The notes under the pieces are model-generated. The model saw only the letters and a program-made list of their open reading frames with translations. It did not search any database and was not told where the DNA came from. From assembly GCA_010093685.1 (NCBI GenBank), contig MU006255.1, forward strand, positions 45,710 to 65,143: a stretch of 19,434 nucleotides of DNA, given 5' to 3'. This document shows positions 8,635 to 16,858 of this stretch, in pieces (the stretch's first letter is position 1; each line of letters begins with the position of its first letter). The position numbers were made by a program, and so were the translations under genes. This DNA is from Ophiobolus disseminans (lineage: Eukaryota; Ascomycota; Dothideomycetes; Pleosporales; Phaeosphaeriaceae).

Positions 8635-11600
8635 CTAGAAAAATTTAAGCAAAACCACACAACCAGACGCATGCCCTAGACAAGCTATATCCTCGCGTAC
8701 TGCTCTTGACCCCCATCGATACTCAAACGGAAGCCATAGGAACCGTTGCTGGTTGCATAGTATCCAACGACCCCGCAAAAAGATGTGGGAGGACTGCGTC
8801 TGATGCCAACGAGGCGATAGCACAACTGAGGGTGACAACAAAGATATATCGCCTGCACTAGTGTGAAGGGCCCGGCCATCTGACGAGAAGGCTACCGCGC
8901 TCCTTATAGAGGGACGAAATTCCAGCGTACCGCAACACGTTCCAGTCGCTACTTCCCACAGCCGTATTGTGTTGTCCCACGATACTGACGCAACTAGTTC
9001 CCCGCCCGGCGAAAAGGCCACCGCTGAGACTCTAGAGAAATGGCCCTCCAGTATGCTGTGACAGGTCCCTGTTGCTGTCACCCACAGCCGCACTGTCTTA
9101 TCCTCAGATCCTGACGCAACCAGCTGCCCGTCTGGCGAGAAGGCCACCGCCGAGACTGTAGAAGAGTGGCCCTCCAGTTCGCTGCGAAAGGTCCCTGTTG
9201 CTGTCAACCACAGCCGTACTGTGGCGTCTGAGGATGCTGACGCGACAAACTGCCCGTCTGGAGAGAGGGCCACCGCTATGACCTGTGAGGAATGACCCTC
9301 CAGCGTGCTGCGACACATTCCTGTCGCTACATCCCACAACCGTGCTGTGTTGTTTTCGGATGCTGATGCAACTAGTCGCCCATCTAGCGAAAAGACTGCC
9401 GTTTGGAGACTCGTATCATAGCCCTCTAACAGTTTGCGACACATCCCTGTTGCTGTCTCCCACAACCGTATTGTCTTATCATAAGATGCCGACATGACCA
9501 GCTGCCCATCTGGCGAGAAAGCCACCTCGCTGATCTGCGAGGAATGGCCCTCTAGCGTGCTGCGACACGTCCCTGTCGCTACCTCCCACAGCCGTAATGC
9601 GTTGTCCGAGGATGCTGACGCAACCAGTTGCCCGTCCGGCGAAAAGGCTATCGCCCGAACATGCTTAGAATGGCCCTCCAGCGTACTGTTCCATGTCCCT
9701 ACCGTTGCCTCCCACAGCAGTACTGTGTCGTCCAAGGATGCTGACGCAATAAGCTGCCCGTTTGGAGAGAAGGCCACCGCTGTGACCGCCATGCTATGAC
9801 CCTTCAGCGTGCTGCAACACGCTCCCGTCGCTGCCTCCCAGAGCTTTACTGTGTTGTCCCAGGATCCTGACGCAATCAGTTGCCCGTCTGGTGAGAAGGC
9901 CACCGCCGTGACATTATCAGAATGGCCCTCTAGCGTGCTGCGATACGTTCCTGTTGCTGCCTCCCACAGCTGTACTGTCTTGTCTCGGGATCCTGACGCA
10001 GCTAGCTGTCCGTCTGGTGAGAAGGCCACCCCCGTGACCCCTAAGGAATGGCCCTCCAGCGTGCTGCGACACGTCCCTGTCGCTGCCACCCACAGCCGGA
10101 CTGTCTTATCCTCAGATCCTGACGCAACTAGCTGCCCGTCTGGCGAGAAGGCTACTGCCCTGACATACTCAGAATGGCCCTCCAGCGTGCTGCAACAGGT
10201 CCCTGTTGCTGTCACCCATAGCCGTACTGTGTTGTCGTAGGACGCCGACGCAACCAGCTGCCCGTCTGGCGAGAAGGTCACCGCCGTGACCCCATCAGAA
10301 TGGCCCTCTAGCATGCTGCGACACGTCCCTGTGGCTGCCTCCCACAGCTGTGCCTTCTTGTCGTTAGATGCTGACGCAATCAGCTGCCCGTCCGGCGAGA
10401 AGGCTACTGCCCTGACACACTCAGAATGGCCCTCTAGCGTGCTGCGATACGTCCCTGTCGCTGCCTCCCACAGCCGTACTGTCTTGTCATGAGATGCTGA
10501 CGCAACCAACTGGCCGTCTGGCGAGAAGGCCAACCCCGTGACCCCTAAGGAATGGCCCTCCAGTGTGCTGCGACAAGCATCCCAATCGATCTCCTTCATT
10601 GATACCATCTTCACCCACGGCGGTATTTGATTCGCAAATGTCTGCCGTATCAGACTCTTCTCAGGCGCGAATATAAGCGCAGAGCAATAAATCTGTAGTG
10701 GAGCTTCTGTAAGTATAGACTGATATCGCAGCACAAAGCGCTTAGCATCGTGAAGAAAGCTTTGAACAACGCTTGCAGATCGCTGCGTTACACATTAGCA
10801 TAGCACCAAGACTAACAGTGTATAGAACTTGCGCCTGTAAGTGCATGAAGACTGTTAAGTAAGTAGACGCATCTACTCAACTCCCTCATAAGACTCATAG
10901 CCTCTAACCAGTGCAGAAGGTGCTTCTGGAGAAAGAGATGTGTTGCGTCTCTATCGGTGATTTCTTGCTGACTCTGCTTAAGATGATTGACCCAGAAGCA
11001 GCAAGCATACTGCATTTCGGGTGGCAGATTGCTAGCAACCGCCCGATCGTCGATCTCGCTCCTCAGCACTCCAGGGCCTACAAGACTGCATATGTCTTGA
11101 CGAAGGCCGCTTTGCCCAGACATAAGCTCAAGGCAGCGAGATGCAAGCTTGTGGTGTGTGCTTCTCTCGTCCACCCAGAACTGGATTTTCCCTCGTTTTT
11201 GCGGGTTAACGAGAAACTCGCGAAAGGACAAATGCAAGAGCCTAACTGAAACATCCTCGCTATTAGGGACGCTAAGGACAGAGTGCAAAGAGTCAAGCCG
11301 ACACTTTACATCCTCCTGGGAGAGTTGAAGAAGGCATGCGAGCGAGGTGATAGAGAGCGGACTCTCTAAAACCACGATACTGCCTATAATGTCTCGGAAA
11401 GCCTGAAGCCACGTCTCCTTTTCATCTTCCTCTTGCTCACTAAGCAGCTGATCAAGAACAGGGAGGTACGTCCGATCTAGTTGCGAAAAGGTCCCCTTTT
11501 GATACTGCAGGACCTTGTTCAGAAAAGCTACGGGATTGCTTCCTTTGCTGCCAACATACCGACACACGGTGGCAGCGTAGATAAACAGCGGCACGGCCAG

Positions 11601-12933
11601 CTCAACTAGCGCGAGGATCTGGTTTTCCGCTGGCCAGTCTGAGGATAGCATGCGTTCTTTCCGAATTACACCAAGCTCATGCTCTAGGAACAGGCGGATG
11701 TCGTGTTCGATTGTGCTCCTTGGTACTTCGTGGAGGACTACGTCTTGGTATGTGCCGTTTGGCATCTCCTTGAAACCAAGGCGGATATGGAGCTCAGGCC
11801 TGCTGGTTACCACGATCCGCAACGGCACTGGCTGGATGTCCTTCGTGCGAGCGAGCAGCTGAAGGATTGCGCGAATGTCTTGCTCTTGCTCGCATTCGTC
11901 CAGCGCGTCTATCACGACTACACGCGCCAACGCCTGCGAGCGAGCCTGCTTTATGTCCAAAAGTGGCTGCAGAATCAGTTTCTCAAACTGGTCTTTTAGG
12001 GACTTGTCCGCGATCTTCGGGTCCTCGTCGAGCGCCTCCCTTATCACAGGTACCACGCCCGGCTCGTGCACCACAAGGTCACTGGCGATGGTAGTGAAGA
12101 ATCGTGAGGCGTTGCCGCGCTGGCCCTCGCCTTTCTTGAAGAAGAAGCTTGCTCCTAGCTGGCCGCGACTGGCAAACGACTTAGCGACCGTCCGCGCAAT
12201 GGTAGACTTTCCTGTGCCAGCCATGCCGGTCAGCCAGAATATAGGTTTGCCATCTTTGTTCTGCGCCCATGTTGTGATGTCGCCCAGCAGCTCAGTTCGT
12301 GTGTTTGGTAGGCACCGTGCGTTGTGCTCTTCGTCGCGGGAATTGTAGCATGCGCCTTGGGCGATAGGTAGTCCGGCCAGGTCTAGCTTTTGATGACGCT
12401 TGTGGGCATCTAGAGTTACTAGGTCTAGCTTCCGGTCAACGTCAAGCATTAGATCTCTAGAAGCTAGTCAGTTTCTTTTGCTTGCGCATCACAGATCCGG
12501 GTGCAGAAGCTTACGTCTGATCAACCTGGAGCGCCAAACCGAAGGTCTGCTCATACCCTTCTAAGTTCCGAACGATCTTGTCCACCTGCTTGCTAGTGAA
12601 CGGCCATTGTAGAGCTCGCACTCTAAACTGACTCATGGCTTTGCGAGTCTTCCCTGGATCCAACTTTACCTTTAGGTCTTTTAGCTCCTGAAGACATTGG
12701 CTTAGCGAGTCGAAGAGGCGATTGGTAGTTGAGAAGCGTGCTTTGTGTCGTCCCTCTAATAGCTTCTTGATGTCTTTCTGGATACGCTCGATGTCGCCAA
12801 CTTTTCTCTGCACGCGCTTGATATCGTCCTTCGCTTCCTTGACGGCCTTGGAGTATTGGAAGCACAGCGAGCCGATCTTAGCGGATATGTCGATTACAGC
12901 GATAACGCTTGCTGCGCCCGAAAGACCGTCCAT
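8635..12933 (-). CDS. NLR-type receptor: HeLo/PigL_N-like - NACHT - WD40 (1,396 aa, three exons)
   Basis: Exons on the minus strand are 12933-12515, 12456-10833 and 10782-8635, giving 1,397 codons with no internal stop. Start MDGLSGAASVIAVIDISAKI is the usual opening of the fungal STAND N-terminal (PigL_N/HeLo-like) domain, whose relatives trigger membrane-directed cell death. NACHT follows: Walker A GMAGTGKST (about residues 217-225), Walker B VVVIDALDE (about 319-327) and sensor-like IVVTSRPE. Thirteen 42-residue WD40 repeats (about 752-1297) come next, then a degenerate 14th and a family-typical tail (RFLWLPFEYR...ACLGHASG). Intron 1 (12457-12514) is GT-AG and yields QVDQTDLMLDVD; intron 2 (10783-10832) is GC-AG and yields LTGRSASVVQSFLHDAKRF. 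Known relatives are signal-transducing STAND receptors of heterokaryon incompatibility and self/non-self recognition. The ligand is unknown. Located inside the TIR pair, downstream of the transposase, same strand. Confidence 0.88.
8935..10572 (-). repeat. Tandem array of 13 WD40-coding repeats, unit 126 bp
   Basis: Each 42-codon unit reads RSTLEGHSxxVxAVAFSPDG then QLVASxSxDxTVRLWxAATGTC. Units 1 and 5 share the GHSLGVTG signature and units 4 and 12 share GSEDKTVRLW; the tenth is diverged (RKLLEGYD). The repeats also create periodic antisense open frames on the plus strand, which I regard as shadows. Confidence 0.95.
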
Positions 12934-13349
12934 GGTGCGATGCGTGCGATATAGACGTAGTATGCCGGTCGATCGTGGTTTGCAACGTCGTAGGTCGACT
13001 GAGCAGCGAGGCCGCCCCTAGGCCAGGAGAAGTACTGCGGTCCATCTTCAGCTGTCGCAAGGCTAAGAGGAGGCACAGCTAAGCGCTGCAGCATCACGGG
13101 TGTGGGGTCCAAAAGGCTTCGGAAATACGTTTTGCCGCAATCCGCTTTTCTTTTCCTACGTTCTCTATACGTTACCAGTAGTTACCCCGGCCAGCGCCAA
13201 CTCGCAATAACTAGAGGCATACAGGGATAACTGAACGTTAACACAGTCGTCAAGTCAGTCAACATTAATATGTTATAATTTTTATGAAAAGGCGTCCTTG
13301 CAACAACAACGCGTATCTAATACCAGTACACTTGTGCTTTAACACCGTC
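12934..13349. other. Spacer between transposase and NLR; probable NLR promoter
   Basis: It separates the transposase stop from the NLR start. No gene and no internal copy of the terminal repeat were found. A short minus-strand open frame overlaps the NLR start in another phase and is unsupported. The part nearest 13250-13300 is A/T-rich (AATATGTTATAATTTTTATG). Confidence 0.5.
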
Positions 13350-15008
13350 CTAATACATTCGTGCTACCGGCGCCTTCCATAGCTCTGCTGCTTCGCTCAT
13401 CTGCACCACAAGTTCTGCTGCACCTGTCTCCAGTACAGGAACTTTGCGCTTGCGACCGCGTTTTACCTTGCCTAAGGATGTTTTCTCCTTTGCAGCACGT
13501 TTCGCTTGTGCCTCTTCAAGGTCTTCAAAGCTCATCACCTTTGCTTTCCCTAGGACCACTGACCTTGTTGACCGACGAACTTTTGCTTCTTTGTTTATCT
13601 TAATCAAGGACTGATTCTGATCTTGAAGCAGGGCACATTCCGCAAACGACACTTAGGCAGCACTTGCAAGCTTCTGTACGTGCCTCTGTAGGCGCCTTTG
13701 GCTAACTTCATCAAGCGTACAGGCGTCCTCTTTGATTAGATTATGCAATGGTATGAGAGCCTCTGCTGTTACTGGCGTAATAGGCATCCGAGGTACCTCA
13801 TCTTGCGCACAAGGAACGACCGCTATCTCCTTGGCTCCTGGAACGGGTAGTTGAGCAGGCGGCTTCGGTGTATTTCTGAACATTCTCTCTGGGTTAAATG
13901 GAAACAGCCCAGTTGCAGCCCACCCAGCTTGTATGTTCCTCTTGGTTAGCGCCCTGTCCCTTGCAGGCTTATAAAGAGAAGTAAAATGCTCCTTGCCAAT
14001 TGTGTCGATACCTCCTCGGTTCAGTCGTTCCACCTCGTCACGATAGGCTGTCTTCAGCGGGGCGAAGGGCCCGACGTCACAGGGCTGGAGCTTGTGGGAG
14101 GTGTGAGAGGGAAGACGACAAAGGATGATGTTGTTCTCAAGGCAAAACTCCAGGACTTCCAGAGTCTCGTGAGTCCCAAAGCCATCGCAGATCAGCACTC
14201 GCGGTTTTCCATTAGCTAGTGCTTTGGTTTGTGGGTCAAAGACACGCTTTAACCACTCCAAGCTAATCTTTGAGTCATTGTATCCGTTTTCAGAATGCCC
14301 GTAATGCTATCCAGGGGTGGGATAAGTAGTCCAGTTGCTCCGATGGGTTGCGGCTGGCCAGATTATCAGAGGTAGCAAAGACCTACCATCAGCGCTTATG
14401 CACTCTATTGCAGTCACCATTGTGCGCTTGACGCCTGCGCCTCTGTAGTCCCGCAAGTCATCTCTGCCTACAAGGACTTTGACTGAGCCAAGCTTGCTTA
14501 GCATAACTCCTGTTTCGTCCATGTTGTAAACATTCTCTGACAGTATAGCAGGATCCTGCAGCACCTTCTCTATCACCTCAAACCACTCGGCGATCTTAGG
14601 GTATATATTGTTCTCGTGTCGTTTCCAGTCGATAGCCCTGACCTTCCTCGCCTTGAGTTCCTTGTGGCGTCGCTCGAAGGCCCGAGCCCAGTTCTTGCCC
14701 GGTGGCTTGATTGGTTTGATCGCCGTAGTAGACCGCCGACGAGCAATGCTGAAGGCTAGCGAAGGTATGTATTTAATTCGTACAGGGTGCCCGAAACTAG
14801 ACATTAGTAACAAAAACTTGACCATGGCTTTCTCTTCGTCTGGGGTCAGGTATTGCTGGCTTTGGGCCTTGAGCTCTATCGACGCTCCACCATGTTTACG
14901 ACGATGGAGCGTGGAGCGGGGAACACTGCTCTTCTCTGAAATTGCACGATACGGCGCAGACTCGCCTGCAGAGAAGACTTCCGCCAGCGCCTGGCTGGCT
15001 TGGTCCAT
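13350..15008 (-). pseudogene. Fot1/pogo-like DDD transposase with two in-frame stops
   Basis: A single frame of 553 codons from ATG 15008 (MDQASQALAEVF) to the terminal TAG at 13350, about the normal size for Fot1/pogo transposases. In order: Psq-type HTH (about residues 1-40, YRAISEKSSVPRSTLHRR), CENP-B/Tc5-type HTH (about 54-125, LTPDEEKAMVKFLLLM...KNWARAFERRH), then the DDE_1 core with D164 (YNMDETG), D275 (LICDGFGTH) and D311 (SHKLQPCDVG). All three catalytic Asp are present, spaced 36 residues in the second interval. The C-terminus is basic (KVKRGRKRK). Breaks: codon 234 is TAG (14307-14309) in PTPG*HYG, where Trp is expected, and codon 452 is TAA (13653-13655) in ASAA*VSFAE, probably a former CAA. 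Both fit single C:G-to-T:A changes. The frame is open to 15185 but with GTG only at its end; ATG 15059 is an alternative start. Presumably it cut and pasted this element's termini. Confidence 0.9.
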
Positions 15009-15592
15009 GATTGCGATGGTGGTGGTGACGCGCAAGGCCAGACCAGTGCCCCTAGGCATCCTCGACGCAACGAGAGCGGCCCAGTCCTGAGGCTGGCCAG
15101 CACGAGATATGCCGTAGAAAGCCCGAAAATGCGCCCAAACTAACTCGCACGTGACATCCGCAGGAAGGTTCGAGAAGAGCGCCACAGCTCGATCGTTTCT
15201 GGCATAGTGTAAAGTTTGATACAGAGCTACATAAGCGCGCTAAGGTGCTCTGCCAAGACACTCAATCTGCCTCTAAGCCCGGAGAAACTCGCATTGTACA
15301 CACAGATGGATGAAATGATTTCTGAGTTGAGGAAACTATTTTTGTTTAACAAGGCTATTATCCCAATGCACCGAAACTCAAACTCTGTTGATAACTGCGG
15401 CCGTGTAGGGGTGTAAAGGTAGAGCAGGGTTATACGCGGTAGACAGAACGATCAACGACATGATCCCTATTAATGTAATTTTGCTGCTATTAGCTAGAGT
15501 TAGGAGCCTAAATCTATAAAGAATAATGCAACGTTACCTGCAACTCTAAGTATTGAAGGGGAGGAGAGTTAGGATGCCAAAACGATGTTCGC
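15009..15592. other. Sub-terminal region upstream of the transposase
   Basis: It should hold the transposase promoter and 5' leader. The transposase frame extends open to 15185 without a better ATG than 15059 or 15008. TGCTATTAGCTA at 15485-15496 repeats the string found at 8085-8096 near the other end. Nothing else coding was recognised. Confidence 0.5.
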
Positions 15593-15633
15593 GTCCCAGC
15601 ACGCAGGGTGTCCCAGCACGCAGGGAGGGACGT
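15593..15633 (-). repeat. Right terminal inverted repeat (41 bp)
   Basis: Reverse complement of the left terminal repeat apart from two mismatches. It ends in GGGAGGGACGT and is followed by TA (15634-15635). Read inwards it carries two tandem units of the form CCCTGCGTGCTGGGAC. Confidence 0.85.
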
Positions 15634-15838
15634 TAGACGTCACAGCTGCGACGACACCGAGCAAGCTATAGAGACGGCCACCCATCACAGCGACCCTAGC
15701 CCAATCCAGACGACAGCGGCGGTGAGAGTGACTGAACACTCCCTCTCCCACGATACTCATGCTCACCCTCACTCAGGAAATTGCACCAAACACCATGCGG
15801 GCACCCGTCCAGCCACCGACGAGAGATGCCAAACACTA

Positions 15839-15879
15839 ACGTCCATCCCTGCGTAATGGGACACCCTGTGTGGCGGGAC
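15839..15879 (+). repeat. Third, diverged copy of the terminal repeat, facing right
   Basis: Begins ACGTCCATCCCTGCG directly after TA (15837-15838) and matches the right terminal repeat at 35 of 41 positions, including the two tandem units (CCCTGCGTAATGGGACA and CCCTGTGTGGCGGGACA). It points to the right, away from the 7.6-kb element, so it would be the left end of another element. No right-end partner was found before the window ends. Confidence 0.75.
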
Positions 15880-16858
15880 ACTTTTTCATCCGGACACGCG
15901 GCGTCAGGCCAGCGCGACTGCACAAATTCGAGCTTAACGCACTTTATTCTGCATATGTTATTCTTTACTTGTACTACCCTCCGACTAAGGAGAGCGCGGT
16001 GTTGGACCTGCTGTTGGACATTCTGTCAATAGCGTTTTTAACTCTCTGCTACTACCCCCCTGTTTATTCGCCACAGTGAATCTTTATTAAGTATTTAGAC
16101 GACTAGGAAGGAAGCGCAGATGTCAAAGATTAAGATCGCGCGCTCTGAAGGTTAAGTTAAGGTGAGGAATGTGCCTTCCAGCAGTTTCTCCGTGCGAACA
16201 GCAGATCGCCACAACTCGCCAAAACGGGCATGGAGCTATTGTCGCTCTTGGCACGCAGTAGCTTGTAGTAGCGTGCTCAGATACATATGTATGCTATTGT
16301 AACAAATCTGACGCTATGCTCACAGCAAAGGCTTCTAAAGATAGCTGTGGCGCACACTAACAGCGGCCAGCGAGGCGCGACCATTTCTGCAGCGGCGCTC
16401 CTCTGTCGAGTTCGCCATCACTCCTCTGTGTGCTGCAGTCCTGCCCCCAGCGATTGCGCCGCGCACGTACCCTGCGCTCGAGCAGCTTAAGGCAATGCAG
16501 GTCGGCTCTGTTACCCTGCTCGAGATTACGCGCCAAGCTTCCAACCATACGCTCAGTTCATTTCATGTTGTCTTTAATGCAACCACCTTACAGCCTCGCT
16601 GCTCGTAATATTCTCCCGCGCCTACCCCGCTCAAGACCTGATGCGACGCTGTCACCAAAGTAGCTTCAGCTCCTACACTTGCGCATTGCCGTTTACTTTT
16701 GATCGACCTGGTACTGTAATAGCCATTCATCCTCCGTCTACATACTTACCTAGAGAGAGTAGGGAAAGCCAGCTGTCGCATTCTGCCTACTAGGCTGCCG
16801 CATCAAGCCTCCTGTCTCGTTCGTATCGCATGCGCTTGCCCCACATCCACACTGCTCG
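15880..16858. other. Gene-free stretch upstream of the HET-NACHT gene
   Basis: Only short unsupported frames are present on both strands. The promoter and 5' leader of the HET-NACHT gene should lie in the right part. No further terminal repeats, RNA genes or transposase fragments were recognised. Confidence 0.5.

Larger units (their letters stand above)
7996..15633 (-). mobile_element. Pogo/Fot1-like TIR element (7.6 kb) carrying an NLR gene
   Basis: Two 41-bp inverted repeats start with ACGTCCCTCCCTG and match at 39 of 41 positions. Each abuts TA on its outer side (7994-7995 and 15634-15635), the target duplication of Tc1/mariner-pogo elements. Between them, both genes read on the minus strand: the transposase nearest the right end (13350-15008), then, 416 bp on, the NLR gene (8635-12933). 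Nothing else coding is inside. Ordinary Fot1/pogo elements are about 1.8-2.5 kb, so this is a strikingly large element if real. I looked for an internal terminal repeat near 13000-13350 that would define a simple 2.3-kb element and found none. The alternative is that the two ends belong to different insertions flanking a resident NLR. Since its transposase is broken, this copy would depend on another source. Confidence 0.6.

Noticed and set aside
9494..10492. Series of plus-strand open frames of 68-143 codons opposite the WD40 array
   Set aside because: They repeat with the 126-bp period of the minus-strand repeats (ending in similar CPSGEKAT-type strings) and arise as antisense shadows of a strongly constrained repeat.
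8935..10572. Regular direct repeats suggestive of a CRISPR-like or satellite array
   Set aside because: The 126-bp unit encodes a canonical 42-residue WD40 motif in one uninterrupted frame; there are no spacers.
11650..12348. Plus-strand open frames opposite the NACHT exon
   Set aside because: They are antisense to a region with clear Walker A and B motifs on the minus strand and have no signature of their own.
13100..13349. A hidden internal terminal repeat that would define a simple 2.3-kb transposase-only element
   Set aside because: I scanned for ACGTCCC, GTGCTGGGAC and RIP-altered forms. Only weak partial matches appeared (for example CGTCC...CGTGCT at about 13345, inside the transposase C-terminus), none next to a suitable TA with the doubled unit.
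15009..15185. N-terminal extension of the transposase frame
   Set aside because: It begins only at GTG and adds sequence unlike the usual Fot1/pogo start; ATG 15008 places the Psq-type HTH at the N-terminus as expected, with ATG 15059 as the alternative.
7996..15633. Starship-type giant mobile element
   Set aside because: No DUF3435/tyrosine recombinase captain is present; the enzyme is a DDD transposase and the ends are long inverted repeats with TA.
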